A stretch of 64,000 nucleotides of DNA, taken from Vandiemenella viatica. Taxonomy: Eukaryota; Arthropoda; Insecta; Orthoptera; Morabidae. The position numbers and the translations under genes were made by a program. Location: assembly GCA_031002005.1 (NCBI GenBank), contig CM061919.1:221834739-221898738 (forward strand), read 5' to 3'. Below, piece after piece: positions 36,400 to 50,200 of the stretch. The notes under the pieces are model-generated. The model ran no database searches and had not been told where the DNA came from. It saw nothing but the letters and a program-made list of their open reading frames with translations. Position 1 is the first letter of the stretch. Each line of letters begins with the position of its first letter.

Positions 36400-36438
36400 T
36401 TTCCGGAAAAGCACCTCACGTAATTTTTGGATGCCCCC
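36400..36438. mobile_element. single end of the PIF/Harbinger-like MITE
   Basis: TCCGGAAAAGCACCTCACGT continues to TTTTGGATGCCCCC and is followed by TAA (36439-36441). This is the same right end as the copies at 38.7 and 56.9 kb. The partner end was not found, so it is a truncated or solo end. Confidence 0.55.
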
Positions 36439-37931
36439 TAATGTTGCTACAGTGCTGTAAATTTCTACGTTAGCATCACACTTTTCAAAAAGGGTTAGAT
36501 TTGGAACCAGCTTTCAGAGAATCTTAAATATAACTGCGACTCCAAAAGAAGTTTCAACAGCTATTTATTTTGCTAGATTGCTACCACAAAAAGCTTTTCT
36601 GCCTAAACTTAAATATTGACGCAACTGTCCCAAGCACCATTTCGTGGATACATGTATCTGATCCTTGCAATATACAAATATATCACGCACGCTTAAGGGA
36701 AATAGCGTCAAATAACTAATTCGTGAAGAAATTTACCGCTTGACTTTTCAGTTTACTTCATTCGTGATGAAAGTAGTGGATGTTCGATAAATTCAGGTTG
36801 CAAAATTTTAATTTCCGAGGATCCAAATAGACAGCCAGCCCCAATGCTGCCTCTCCGCTCTCTAGTAGTCTGTCGCAGTTCTTAAATGGAGCAACTCTCA
36901 GATTTCCCATTGTACAAGTCATGTGATTCGCTGACCCAAAACAGAATATAGTACTTCAAATTTCGCAAAATTTTATTCTTATAGGGTTCATAGGTAAGAG
37001 ACGAAAACTTTTCCTCTACGGTGTGTGTGTGATAGATGTTCAGAGCTCGTAAAGTGCTACTTTCGCATCTTTTCCTTCCAATGGAAAATAAATATTCGGA
37101 TGGTCGTCAAAGTAGTCAATTCTAGATCATTTGTTTAAACTCTGCCACCTAGGAACTGCAAATTTTGTGTCCCAATATGGATCACACGCTATATTTAAAC
37201 GACAAATACTAAAAATATTTAATTATAATATAGTTTGTAACTTACGAGCAAAGTAAGCAGAAGTTTTTGTTTTTTTAATTTTGTGGTTACTCTGCCAAAT
37301 GTTAATACTACTTATTGAAAGTGCTCTTAATTCAAAGTGTTTGATCTTAATATGCCCATAACTTAAGTACCCAAAGATTGCATTAGCGACGCGAATAGCG
37401 TTGTAAAGTAATGGAGAGGAGTCGACTATTAAACAGATTTGGTAACTGTCGTCAAACCTACAAATATACTAGATGTCGGATTAAGGTACTTTAACGGCGC
37501 GATGCTTTTACTTCCACTTGCCCGGATTATTATTATTTATTTACTGAAGAGAGAGAGAAGAGCTCACCATAGGCCTCTGCAGGAACGGAGCGTCTTGGTG
37601 CCTCTTTCACACTTCAGATGGTCCTCGTCTAAGCAAGGCAACACGGCATCATTGCACCTGGGTATCCATTTAGATTTCTTGAATATCTCCTCAGTTTGGA
37701 TTGAGAAGGAACAAAGCAGCATTAAGTCTCAAGTGCTCGGTAAAGTGATATTCGCAATTCTGCGATTTCGGAACAGAATACTCAAGTGATAGTACCAAAG
37801 ACGAATCTGAAATTTTCCTTTGGTGCATTATAGATGGCTGTCGGCGGGTGGCAGGCGAGATAATTACATTGGTGGTGGGCAGGGCAGGGCAGAGCGAGGG
37901 TGCGGGATCGATAGCAGACGTGGGGGCGGAT

Positions 37932-37945
37932 GTTGCCATGGCAAC
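37932..37945. promoter_or_regulatory. perfect palindromic RFX X-box
   Basis: GTTGCCATGGCAAC is an exact 14-base palindrome matching the full RFX-family X-box consensus. It lies in a GC-rich stretch (about 37860-37995) next to GCGTGCGCGC. X-boxes drive ciliary genes and also act as methylation-dependent or repressor RFX sites. Which gene it serves is unknown; it is inside the long intron of the minus-strand gene. Confidence 0.55.
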
Positions 37946-38341
37946 CGCAGCGTGCGCGCTCAACAGGCCAGATCCCGCAATTCACCGCCCACAAGGTCAC
38001 AAAACAGCCAAAATATCACCGGACTACATTTATTACGGACCACTAACTTCCGCAACACTGTCGTGCTTACGCGATTGACAACCATTGATCATATTTATCA
38101 GTTCCTGTTACGTATGCTTTGTGCAACTACGAAAGAAGTCAACTTCGTGATTAGCTGAATTTCCTGTCTCATTAATTGTAGTCTGCGTTGTGCAGCAGAT
38201 TATCATCACTTCGATAGGAAACAACCCACGTGTCATTCAGCAAGTTTTCATTCCTTCGAGAGAGAAATCACCGCTTTAGATGGTACGGATTTTACAACTT
38301 TTTCAGTTACTAGAAGCATTATTACTAACATCACCTGCCAA

Positions 38342-38768
38342 GCGGGTGTCCATTAATGACGCGAGGTGAAATGGGGGGGGGGTCCGGCGAAATCTCACGT
38401 AACCTCACCAAGGGCGAGGGTGGGTCAGTGGAAATCTCACATGAGGTTTTGAAGTTCTTGTAGAATTGAAAATCTAAAAAAAAAAATCTACAAATGATGC
38501 GAAAGTCGAATTTAGGGGGGTATTTTGGTCCGAAAACTGACCTCAGGGGGGATATAACCGCCCTTCAAAGCATGAGACCTAAAAAAAAAGTATCAAAAAG
38601 TTGAGAGGTCGATTGGTATGGGGCGGGGGGAGTTTGTCTGCGTCAAAATCTCACGTCATTTAGAGGGGGAGGGCGTCCGACCAAATCTCACGAAGTCTCA
38701 CCAGAGGGGGGAGAGGGGGAAGGGTCCGGAATTCCGGAAAAACACCTCACGTCATTAATGGATGCCCC
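38342..38768. mobile_element. PIF/Harbinger-like foldback MITE (copy 2)
   Basis: The left end GCGGGTGTCCATTAATGACG and the right end on the minus strand GGGGCATCCATTAATGACGT form the terminal inverted repeat. The right flank is TTA and the left flank CAA, so the duplication is decayed. The interior has several inverted blocks (AAATCTCAC, GGGGGG, poly-A near 38470) that make the whole element nearly palindromic. Confidence 0.65.
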
Positions 38769-38774
38769 TTAACA

Positions 38775-41700
38775 AAATTACGCTTTGATCTTTTGGTTCC
38801 AAAACTGGACGCAAGTTGGCTTGGCGTTTTAATGAAACATGTAATTATTAGAACATTGGAACTTTTCTACATTAAGATAGCTTCTGACAGTTTCAGCAAC
38901 ATCGAAGCAAGGCAGTAAATCACACGTGAATAGAATGGGTTGGCAGTAACTTTTTTTCTTTCCGACTTTGAGCCTCATCGAAGTCAAGATCAACAGAGAC
39001 GAAAGGGGATTGGTAACAAGGAACGAGAAGGAATTCGGTCATGGACTTGAAGGTAACTTAACTGACGCAGGAGGCTACGTACGCAAAATTAATGGATATA
39101 AATCAAAGTTCAAGTTTCATAATTCAACTGCATCTATTCTTCGAAATTTATAACTGCAAGTGGCAAAGAGCTTTGCACCTAAACTATTATCTCCTCTTAT
39201 TTCAAATCTGTAACAAAAGGAGGAACGGAAAAAAAATTACACACTTGGATCAGCACAGCACTTTCTCTCGACTATCTTACAGTTCCAACCGAAATAAGTG
39301 GCAAGTATTTAATTGCTCTCTATTGCTAGTAGGTACCCACATTTTAAGGAGTTCAAGCGGGAATTACTTCGTCCCTTATACAACCCCAGCATAACCTCCG
39401 TATCAAGTCAGCGACACTTTATTTAAGAACTTGCGAAGCAGCACAAAGCTCCGCTCTCAACCACACTTGTTTCGAACCTGTTCACCAATTTCCCGTGATG
39501 TGTTCCATGCGGCAGAACCGGACGAAATACGAGAGTATTATCAGCTGTGTAAATAGTAGTTTTTTAACATTCGATTTGTGGATCATAATTCTATACTTAG
39601 CCGATCTCATCTAATTCCACTAAAAGCTTTGTAGCGATATTCACAAACAGTTTAAGGAATTAATACTTTCTTCTGCCGAATAACAGTTTCGAGTAAAATA
39701 AGAGAAACTGGAGGAGATTAGCACGCGAGTGGCATGTACTAATTCTAATTCCAAGAAGTCTAAACTGTGAGAATGTTACTTGTTGGCATGTCACCTTTAC
39801 AGTGTGCTGGTTATGAGGGAAGTGTAGGCGGGCGGGATCCTGCTTCCCGGATGTACAGTGCCATGCCGGAACTAGACTCCACGAAGCTCCAAGTTTTATT
39901 TTTTCCCCCCGAGTGACGACAATAATCTGTCCCAGCCGCGGCAGCCAGCAAAAATAGTCCGCGTGTGTCTGTCTAGAATGACGCATGAAACAGCTGCCAT
40001 TTTATTGCCGTCGATGCAGGCGCCCGTACTAAATCTGTACACGTGGGCTGCGAGCATTCACAAAGTAAACAGCAGCAATCTCCACAAGAGGACTAAAATC
40101 ATCGTTCCAAAGCTCTTAACCAGTCTTCGATTGGTCATTTCTAAAGGTGGCGGCACAAGGCTACCCCAATAGGTCTATTCACCATATTCGTTAACTGATA
40201 TTGCTCACATTTCACTTTGCCTCGTTAAAATAGGATTTCAGTTATTAGTGTTATGTGAGGAACAAAGTGTTGTTTACTGAATTAAGTAAAAAAAATCAAA
40301 AAATATATCACCCCTGTGGAACCAAAAATTTGGTGATTAGCGATCTTTACATGTTTATTGAACGCTTATAAATATTTCCATCACGATAGAAAATTGTAAT
40401 AATCAGGATGATCACAATAAACTTTGATTAGTGATTACTTTAGCCAAGAGATTACCCTACGTACCCCTTGAAGCAACCTCATGTACACTTGGGGTACACG
40501 TACCACTAATTGAGAACCACCTAGTTAGATCTTGTTAGAGGCCTTACAAAATGAGACTAGAAAAAAATAATTCGATAGAGAGTATATAATAGTAATCTAT
40601 GTGCTCGACTAACAGTAAAAGGTATTTTAGAGCGGTATAGTAAGTTTACCGAGGACCAAATTGGCTAAGCCAACAGATTGATTAACCGTCCACCGACAGT
40701 CGAGTGACACAAGCCCCCTTTTGCAAGGGACTTTGATAGAACAACCTAACTAGATTCACATCCACCGAATGGTGTAGCTACGAGTAAGTATTAAATCAGC
40801 TTTGTCAACATACTGTCTACCAGTTTAAGACATTTAAGCTAATATACTGCATTAATAGTACGTTACGCGCATTGGTAGTTCGATTGGTTTAGCAACCCCC
40901 AGTATACCAACCAGAAAAGGGACCTACAGTTTTTCGTAAAATCCGACCCAACGACCATCCTAGCGTTGACAAACTGCAGCTCTACCAGGGAAGCTCAGAT
41001 TTACAGAAATCTTGTGAATCCTCAGTCTAGCAACGCACCACTGAAGTAGCGATTACAGCCACACTCCGCATCTCACTTCGTTAACGAAGACGACATTTTT
41101 CAAACTGTGACGTTAGTTCCTACGCGTTTTGAGCAGTACGAAGTGCCTACTGAATGGGAAAAACACCTTGTCTGGGGTACACTGACTTACTTCAAAATAC
41201 GGATGTGGTCGTCCCCCAGTTTTATAATTTCAAGAATAGTCTCGAGCATTGAGGAATATTGCATTATCCAGGAAATTCCTCTTCTGTTTGCGAAAACAGA
41301 TAGGGACAGTCGATAGCAGTCGACGTGATGTAATTTCCTCGCAATCTGCGGGCTGTTAGCGTTACTAAGTTTTTCAATGCAGTGATGAAACTGTGCTAGC
41401 TTAAAGTGCTCAAACGCAGCCCAGAAATCACTGCTATAATCGTGACGAAATATTGTGTATATGATTTATAGGAGCTTAGCGCTGAACATAAATTATGGAA
41501 TCTTAATTATTATGGTATACATTTACTGAAAGTGTCAGATTTTCATGGTGCAGTCGAAGGGAACGCTGCATCAGAAAATAGCAACACGGCATAGTAGGAA
41601 ATCGAACACTGGCGAACTTTGAACCACGGAGTATACTATAAATTCGCCTGAATGGGTCAAAATGTTTCCTTGATGAGTAAGTTAATCAAGCAGATTAAAT

Positions 41701-42960
41701 AATTTGCCCAAGACTGATAATTGTTATAGTTGCAATAGCTCCCATAAAAGGTTATGGAATGTAATCAGATGAAATTGTTATTAGAGTAACATGTCAATAT
41801 ACTTGGCTTGAATATAGTTTTCTTATTACTGAGAATACAAGATAGACTGCTTATCTGCGCTTTCAGACCGAATACCTTAAAAGTCTTCAGGTGAATTACT
41901 GTTGCATCCGGTATTTACCACTTGCAATCCTGCTTTTAATAGTGCGCTTCTGAATCCATTGAATTCATTATAAATAGGAATCTCTTCACTCCCAAACATA
42001 TGAGAGCGAAGCCAGTAAGATAACTCTCACGTGTCGGCTGAGAAACTCAACGAATGCAGAAACACGTTTCGGCCATTAAGTCACCCCGTGTTTGAAAGCG
42101 AAGCACCATTCATCGCAGCTAGCACGTCGAAGTGCAGTCTCACCTACCGCCAACACCTAGGACTGCATGTAAAATACCACAATATTTAATAACCCGTGCG
42201 AGCAGAGTGTAGTTTACCAGAATTCTATCGGCATTGTAACAACACCTATATGTCTGCATTTTTTAAATTATGAAGGTGCCTATGATTAGGGCTACTATCA
42301 TAATTATCTTGAATTCTTCAACATTTTAAAAATAGAAGTTAATTACACAACATAAACATACTAAATTTTTCTACCTCGTCAGTAGATTGATATATACACT
42401 AAGTCTTCAAAGTGTCAAAATCGGGCTGTTGCTTCAAATCAAAGATTAACAAGAACGCTTCTCCCGTATTTCGTCAGTCAATTGCTCTCTGCCGGAATGC
42501 TGCCACGGAGAGTTTTCCTGAGTGCACGTAATTCCACCGCATAAGCTAAAACTACGCTCGAATGCTGAAAAAAGCGTTTTACAATACCACACGTCGGACA
42601 GCAAGCAGCACGCATTTTCCACCAGTCTTGGTAAAAGGAAGTCGTAGAAAATTTCATGCGTCTCATTGGTCACGATAACGGATCTCGTGTGCCGACGAGG
42701 TCTCTTTAAAAGAGCATTCTGAGAATACTATCACAAAATAGCATCGTTTAAGAGATCGCCAGATACAATGGAAGGAAACATATTTTAGCACAACGCAAAA
42801 TAAGAGAAACCATAAACTTTAATAAAGATGCGCCAATGGATTGAGTGAAACGAGAAATGAGAACATGTTGACGAGTTCGTAGTAAAAGTTAGAAAAAAAT
42901 TAAGTCTCGTCGAAATGGACGGACACTATCTTTGTAATAGCATACACACTGCTCATAGAA
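38775..42960. other. intron, no gene recognised
   Basis: AT-rich. A weak family A SINE fragment (GAAGGAATTCGGTCATGG) lies near 39027-39044 and a hAT-like end near 40524. The 108-codon frame 39986-39660 on the minus strand has no recognisable domain. Confidence 0.4.
40440..40524 (-). repeat. hAT-like MITE end fragment
   Basis: Read on the minus strand, GTGGTTCTCAATTAGTGGTA is followed by CGTGTACCCCAAGTGTACAT. This resembles hAT-type non-autonomous ends (CAGTGGTTCTCAA with a GGGGTACGTGTACCC block). The opposite end and target duplication were not found. Confidence 0.35.
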
Positions 42961-42976
42961 TAATCGATCAGTTTTA

Positions 42977-43713
42977 TCTCTATCTATAAAACGAAAACCG
43001 GATAAATTTGAAAAATAAATAAAAACTCGGAAACTACGGAGCAGATTTCGACGAGGTTTTCGCCGTTTTAAAGCTTAAAGCCTCAATTCAGTTGTTTGGT
43101 ATCTCTTATGTTTCAACGTTACAGCAATAAGATAACTTTACAATAATAAATATTTTGCACACTAAACAAAACTTGAAGTATTGTTTCCTCCGGGATATTC
43201 AATTTTTTTAACGCCGTAGATAGCCGGAAAAACAGATTTTCTTTAAGCGCGATCTGTGGACAATGTCTCTGGCCATCAGGATTAGTCTTCTGTTTGCGAT
43301 AATATTATTCTAGATCCACTTTTGATATTTGAATTAAAGGCTGAATCTGCGGAGTTAAAGTATCTGGCGTTTCGAGCAAAAAGTTTATCCATTCACTTCA
43401 CAATTGAATCAAATGTGATTTTCTAACATAATTTAGCGTTGTTCAGTAATGAAGTAATGTAATTTCTTAGCCAAATTAATGAAGCTTGATATACATGAAT
43501 CTTTTCGGACGAATGAAAATAGTGTACGTGCAAATAAACTTCAGCCCACCCGTTTCTTGGTAGGTGGGCGGGAGAACCTATGTTAGCTTTAATTCCGATA
43601 AAGTTGGGGCGAGTTTTATGAAACATTGTACAAATGTTTCTCATTGGGGAATAAAAATATGGTACGGGTAAATCTACGCCAACTATACCGGGCAACGCCG
43701 GGAACTCCGCTAG
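42977..43713 (+). mobile_element. non-autonomous Helitron-like element
   Basis: It begins TCTCTATCTATAAAACGAAA after an A (42976) and ends ACGCCGGGAACTCCGCTAG before a T (43714). A TC start, a CTAG end and insertion between A and T are the Helitron signature. A GC-rich segment able to form a small hairpin (CCGGGCAACGCCGGG) lies about 10 bases before the end. The 737-base interior encodes no Rep/helicase. Confidence 0.7.
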
Positions 43714-43719
43714 TATGTC

Positions 43720-46700
43720 GTCCTAATTGGTCCGATTGAGCTTGCAGTCTATGTACGAGTATTTGTCTAGTTCCTCTTCATCTCATCAGCAGCTCGAACT
43801 AATTATGTTAATATACTCTTCTAAACTGTTAGACGAATGCTAGGAGTTGGTAGTGTCGACTAGCTAGTATGTGTCATGTTAACTGCTAACTGGATGCCTC
43901 CTAAGAACGTTTGTAATGTTCTACCTTTTTGACCCGAAAGACACGACTGTCACGACTAGGGTTGCTAACCATACTATAAAATTTAGTACTGAACTCTATT
44001 TCGGGTTTGCGTACAATATACTGTTGGAAAAATATATAGCACGTGAAAATATTGTATTTCAGATGGGTGGATCAAAATGGGGGGGGAGACCAAACACAGA
44101 CTAATAAACAAATCCCTAGCTTTGTAAAATCTAAACGCACATTATGATTTATCCGAACGCGCATGTTGCGTTCCAAAATGTCGAAATTGACAATGTCAAA
44201 TTTTTGCTCGTGCAACTGTCTTTGCTTCGTTTTGTTTTCACTTTGAAGTTGTTCTTCCTTTTGATATTTAACTAGAATTGGTGGTCACTGAGCAATTATT
44301 TAGTTTAGAGAAGGATTGTCCTCCACATATTCAAAATACTTTGACGGTGAATGAAATCGATTGAGACAATGTTAAAATATTTTAGATTTTTTTTTTTTTT
44401 ATAGTTTTTACGCAACTTTCGCATAGTGTGAACAATGTAAAAGACTTTCTTTGGTTAAGAAACTAAAAAATGTCAAGCCAAATCCTCCACAGAAAGTAAT
44501 AATATTAAAAATGATTCTATAGTATTTATAAATGTCTGGAATATCTTAATGATGTGATTTTGATGAAAGCAATTGGCTACGCAAAATCCAAAAATTAAAT
44601 TTAAAAAACACTTTGATGACTGGGAGACCATATTAGAAGTTCTAAATTTACAAGATAAAATGAGTATCAAAATAGTCGAACTTTACTCTGAAATAATATT
44701 AAATGAAATCTAGATGTAAGTATCTTCCTCTCGAAGTTTCGTACATTCTTGAAAAAGCGTTCATGTGTTAATCTCTTTTAGACTCTGCATGGAGCCGATT
44801 TCGCCTAAAGATGAACCCCGCGGTGAAAGACGTAGGTCTAAGTAGAACAACCGCAAGCATATCAATATTTAGAAGCCGCTGTTTGCGTTAAGCGTCAAGA
44901 TAATGGTATTGCAATGATAACATGTCTTGCCAAAGGCTTATAACAAGAGCTCGGACCATTCATTTTTCGATTTTAGTTTTAACTTAACATAAAAAGCAAG
45001 ACAGCCATAATATTGCTCCTACTATTAAGATTAACTTGATATAACGTGTGCGAATAAGGGTCTATTGCACAGTTTTTCTAATTATTCGCAAATTCCACGT
45101 TTCAAAGCAAATCGACTAGTGCATATCAAATGCAACAGGCAGCATGTTAGATATTCAGTTTTATTTAAAACTGGCGTTGCAGCGAGAAAAATCTAGCAAA
45201 TAGTAAATTCGATAGTAGAATATGGATTATAATCCATCAGAATCAATTTGTTCATGTTACGTTATATCAGAATTAATCATTTTCAGCCTATTGTGTACCA
45301 AATTAAGGAAATTAATTTGCATGAAGAATCGCAGCTTTATTACAGTCTCTTTCTATATGGGAGAAACGTGTCTTAGAGATAAGAGTCCAAAGTTTCTCTT
45401 CCGGTTAAGAATAGCTTGGTTTATTGAATACACTATTAGTATACAGTGAAAATGGGGGGGGGGGGGGAATAGTAAACAGTTGCTCTTAGAGCAGACAAAC
45501 CGAAAATATTTTCCGTAAAATAACTGAAGACATTCTAGTTTCCTGTATAGAACAACAACCCATTCAAGTCTCCATTTTACACAACCCTAAAAGAAAGACA
45601 TTTCCACCTTCCTCGTCCCTCTCGCCACTTCTTTAATATTAGTTTAGGTAAAAACACTGTACTAGAGGACGTTGTCCTGGAGATTATTTTATAGGGTCCT
45701 CCCTAAACCAGCAGTGCAGCGAGAGCTCTCAGACAATCGTCATCGAGGCGCTGTAGAGCATTTCTCCACGTTATCAGCTTTCATTAGTTGGAATCGCATT
45801 CTTGGTTGGCAGCAGTCTGAAAATGGATTTGTGATCGATAATCTGACACGAGGGAATCAGAGCATAGGAAATAATCACAACAAATAATTCAATGATTTTT
45901 AGGCGCTTTTTTCCAGAAGACTCTTAAGGCAATGTACAGAGCTAACGATATTGTTAACTGCGGCCATGTCGCCTTAATTTCATAGCATTGTTATGTAGAC
46001 CTCAAAAGCAGAAAATTTTATCTTTTGTTCAGATATTAAAGGACAGCTGAAAATAACGGGATATCAGTATTGTATTATTTTACAATGAGCACAAGCTCTA
46101 CACCGCTGTCGGACAGGGGAACAAGTTCAGCGACCGACATACCCCGCATAACTCTTAGCAAAGTCACGGACGCCAGCGCTGAGAAGGAAGTGCTAGGTCA
46201 ACATGCGACCAGTAAAGGTTTGCAATCATCAAACTATTGGTTCCGCATTTCTTATTACTATTTGTAGACAAAGTGTAATGAGTATACTCCAAACAAACTT
46301 TCCCCATCTGAGGTAAAAAACAAAAAGGAAATAAAAAACAAGGTAGGAAGTTTTCTTCAGCTAAAACATTGTGGCGTATATGTGTGAATTTAGCTGTACG
46401 GCAATCGCCTGAAGCAGAGTGCGAAATATTAATGCTCTGTAGGAAATATCCGAACGTCAATGTCATCGCGTCCCCCCCCCCCCCCCCAAGCATGTGAGAA
46501 TGTTACGTACAAAACCAGTTCCGAAGGTGAGACGTATCATCGAAAACACTCTTGCATAATGAGTCCTTAAAATACCACGCAATAGTTATGTAATGTTAAC
46601 ATACTTCGACAACAACAGCTGAAATTAATCTCGTAATAAATATATGTGATTTTCATTTGGTCACAAGAACAATCTCTGGAAGTTGAGAGTTAATATTCAT

Positions 46701-47060
46701 AACGTCTTAAATATCAGTTTCAACCACGAAAACTGAAGCTAAACTGGATAAAAACAAAGGAGAGTGATTCTTCGAGAGAGGTCGAGAGGAACCACCTGTT
46801 CGCTCGGGACTCGCTCTTTATTTTGACAGTGAAATGCACAGCTGTCGCCGTATAAATACCTACTGCGCACTCGCCACAGACGTAAATCTTGGGAACCACA
46901 ACCTTGGAAACACCACCAAGTCGGAAAACGAGCCAACTCCGTCAGAAGCGAGATGTAAACAGCCAATGACAACGTTATGCAACAAAGCTAACGGAAACGC
47001 CAAGTTGCTATAACTTGAAAATTCATCTTGTTACGAAACGAATAGAAAAAATCAGAGGTC
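43720..47060. other. intron, no gene recognised
   Basis: AT-rich. Homopolymers include G at about 45453-45467 and C at about 46471-46487. TATAAATA occurs at 46851-46858 without other promoter features. No exon is supported. Confidence 0.4.
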
Positions 47061-47070
47061 CAAATACAAT

Positions 47071-47295
47071 CTCCCCATCCCTAATCTCCCCATCCCTAAT
47101 CTCCCCATCCCTAATCTCCCCATCCCTAATCTCCCCATCCCTAATCTCCCCATTCCTAATCTCCCCATCCCTAATCTCCCCATCCCTAATCTCCCCATCG
47201 CTTATCTCCCCATCGCTTATCTCCCCATCGCTTATCTCCCCATCGCTTATCTCCCCATCGCTTATCTCCCCATCGCTTATCTCCCCATCGCTAAT
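47071..47295. repeat. 15-base minisatellite, 15 units
   Basis: Exactly 15 units of CTCCCCATCCCTAAT type. Units 1-8 carry CCCTAAT (unit 6 has one change), and units 9-15 carry CGCTTAT or CGCTAAT. The two homogeneous blocks suggest separate expansions of two variants. On the minus strand the first block has GGG and GGGG runs in every unit. The plus-strand open frame through it is a by-product of the period. Confidence 0.97.
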
Positions 47296-47299
47296 CTCT

Positions 47300-50200
47300 A
47301 GTCTGGCATGAATACAAATTCCCTCTTAGTTTTGTGTGGTAAGGTGCATTACGAGTAATTTTACTACCAGCAGCTCCGTGGTATCTAGAGCACACAGTAA
47401 AGCCTTACATATTCAGATATCCGATACCTTAGAAACTTCATACAAACTTTGATGAGAATTTTCACAGCTGTTAGATGCTAAGTCATTTAATGTTCGTGGA
47501 GAAGCAAGTAAATCGACAATAACAAAATTTTCTTACAACCTACACACAATATTGTTTGGTAAAAGTTAATCCTTTACAAAGCGGTAACTTTTCAGGCAGT
47601 TTCACTACTTTCACCAATTTCAGTTTCCGCTATCAACCCTGCGCAAAAGCATAGTACTAAAGGAATCACCGAACACCGCAATACTGCACCAGGAATCCCT
47701 TTTGCCCTGTGAATTTACTGTCATTAAAACCAGTATTCTGTACTGCTATGCATCGTTAAGTAAGCAAATACTTTGCAAACCATTATTGCCAGAGTTACTT
47801 CAGTGATGTTAACTCATATCTCTAATATAAAATTAGTGAAACTATCGCAATACACTTAGTAAAAATATGTTAACAGATGCGTCCACCGGACCGTCCAGGG
47901 TAAAAGAATGCCGCCAGACCATCCATCCAGGTAGTACCAGTTATCCAGACATCTGTGGGCATTGAATACCCCGATTTTTCGAATACAAATTCGTATATTG
48001 CAGGACGTAAACGGTGGAAGTATATGAAAATTAGGTCACCACGCTTAGAACTGATGATTCCGAACACGCAAGTGTCGTATTTGAGTTTACCGATGCTGCA
48101 AAAACAAATTTCAGAGTTGTAGATGCCTAAAATAAATAGAATTACCGTCACTGAGATCGAATTTGAGACCCGAGCACAGCCTGGAATTTGAGATTAATAG
48201 CGTATCAAATTGCAGTGTGCTACAGTTCGTATATGTTGAAAATACATAGTCTTCGTCACCAAACATCGAAGTGGAGACTTGAGTAAGTAATAATACCACC
48301 CAAGACATTATTGTAGATGTAAATGGTCGCCATCTTCTCCTTGAGCGGCTTTTCGACGTGGGTAGCCCTTTGTCCCTGAAAAACTAGGGTGATGACCGCC
48401 ATTTTGAAAAATGTCAGTGTAAACCTCCATAGGCACTATTTGAGATCAGCGAAGTAAATTGTAACGTGGTGCCCTGTGGGATCAATTGGTTCAACCAGCA
48501 CGCTAATTGAGATAAAATCCTCTTGGATATTGTCGGGGAAGAAAAATTTTTTTTTTTAAATTGGACCCTTGGTCTAAAACTTTCGCTACTCCTGTAGACC
48601 TATTAAACTAATTTTTAAGTAAATGACTACGCAGTTATGTTCATGAACACGTGAAAATTGCTAGAAACTATCATGTCAAACATCTGCACCGCGCTGCAGA
48701 ACACATTACAACCACATATCATTAAGGATACCAAATTAATTTATACCTACAAACCAGTTCTCACCAGTTCTCGAGTCTAATCAAGCATTAACTACCGTCG
48801 ATAGTATCAGCTAGGTTTCTGTCCACTTGTCAGAAAGGCGAAAACTGAAAATACCATTGTGTGATTATATGAAACGTTGGTTATGTAGAGGTAAACAAAA
48901 TTTTCAATGAAGCTTATAAAAATTCGAAGGTATAAAGCCAAAGATTATGTAATTGGGTCGCCACAGAAGATAGGTGGAAATCCCCAAATCTCTCGCGAAT
49001 ATTCTTTCGAAATTACAGCGCGGATAAAAAATCTAACCGACAATTGTGGACGCTGGAATGTGTGAGGGAGGAAAGTGCACATTACGTCTGAACTCTGCTT
49101 GACCGGCAGTGTGGATCGAATATTTTTAGGCGGCGGCTTCCTTCCGGCCGCCAACAGGAAACGGCACAGTTCCGCGGTCGGGGGAACCCTTCAAAGCAAC
49201 GTCAAGTGCTTAGCCGTAACCGAATATTAGTTTTATTACAGCAGTGCGGCTCGGTTTATTATTTTAAAAATGTTTTCGATGTATCAATACTATGAATTTT
49301 TCATTATGTATTAAATTAAGTTTGCATATGGCTGAAAACAGCGTTGCCAAGATCGCGTCTCAACCAGCTAGAACCTACGGTTGTCAGAATGATAAGTGTT
49401 GGAGTGACCAGGGTTTTTATGACAAAAATTGTGGTGTTAGTATTTGTTATGTATCAAACAAACTTTCAAGCCCTGTCACCGAAGTTTCCAAAACAGTTTG
49501 ACTCGCGAAGGGGATTATTCTCAGTCAGCGCAACAAGCAAATACTGAAATCAATGACAAATACTGAAATCAATGACAAATACACAGAGGAAGGCAGAGAA
49601 TAATACCCAGTGTCGAAGATAGTACAGACTTCGAAATATGTAAAGAACACTATCCTCCGTTTCCGACATCAGATTCGCCTTACGAAAGTCAAACATTAAA
49701 GTACTGGCTATGTATATGGGTGAAAGGACGAGTTGGTCATGGTAGCGGTTTAATACCAATACGACAGTGTCGACAGCATAAACGCAGGACTCATCCCACT
49801 GCAGACGCCATTTTCGCCAGAAGATATATACCACAGAATCGCCCTTTCTCGACTGCATGAAGACGCCAGTTCTATACTCTGCTGTATAAGGGAGTAAAGC
49901 AGCGATTCGAATCGACGTATGTTAAGATTAATTGCAGCGGGGCTTAGAAGATTGTTTGCCGGATATTACGGAAACGTCCTATAACTAGTATCCGCGGACT
50001 TATATAAATCTGAGGGTGAAGGCAAATGTTTGTTTTGTATTCCCAATTTTGAGTGGTGGATGCCTTCTGAGCATCGTGGATCGCTGCATTCCAAGCTCTT
50101 ATCAGTGGATTTGCTGTATGACGTGGCCAGGTGGAAACAAAACCGCTTGTATCATGCAGCCAGGTAAGTTTTACTAGCGACTGTAAACTATCTGCGCATT

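Noticed and set aside
46851..46858. TATAAATA as a promoter
   Set aside because: No initiator at the expected distance, no CCAAT box and no downstream exon, so it is not called as a feature.
47071..47295. CRISPR-like array
   Set aside because: Units are contiguous 15-mers without spacers in a eukaryotic intron; this is a minisatellite.
47015..47311. 98-codon frame with repeated SPSLI
   Set aside because: It results from a minisatellite whose period is a multiple of three; there is no start context or splice support.
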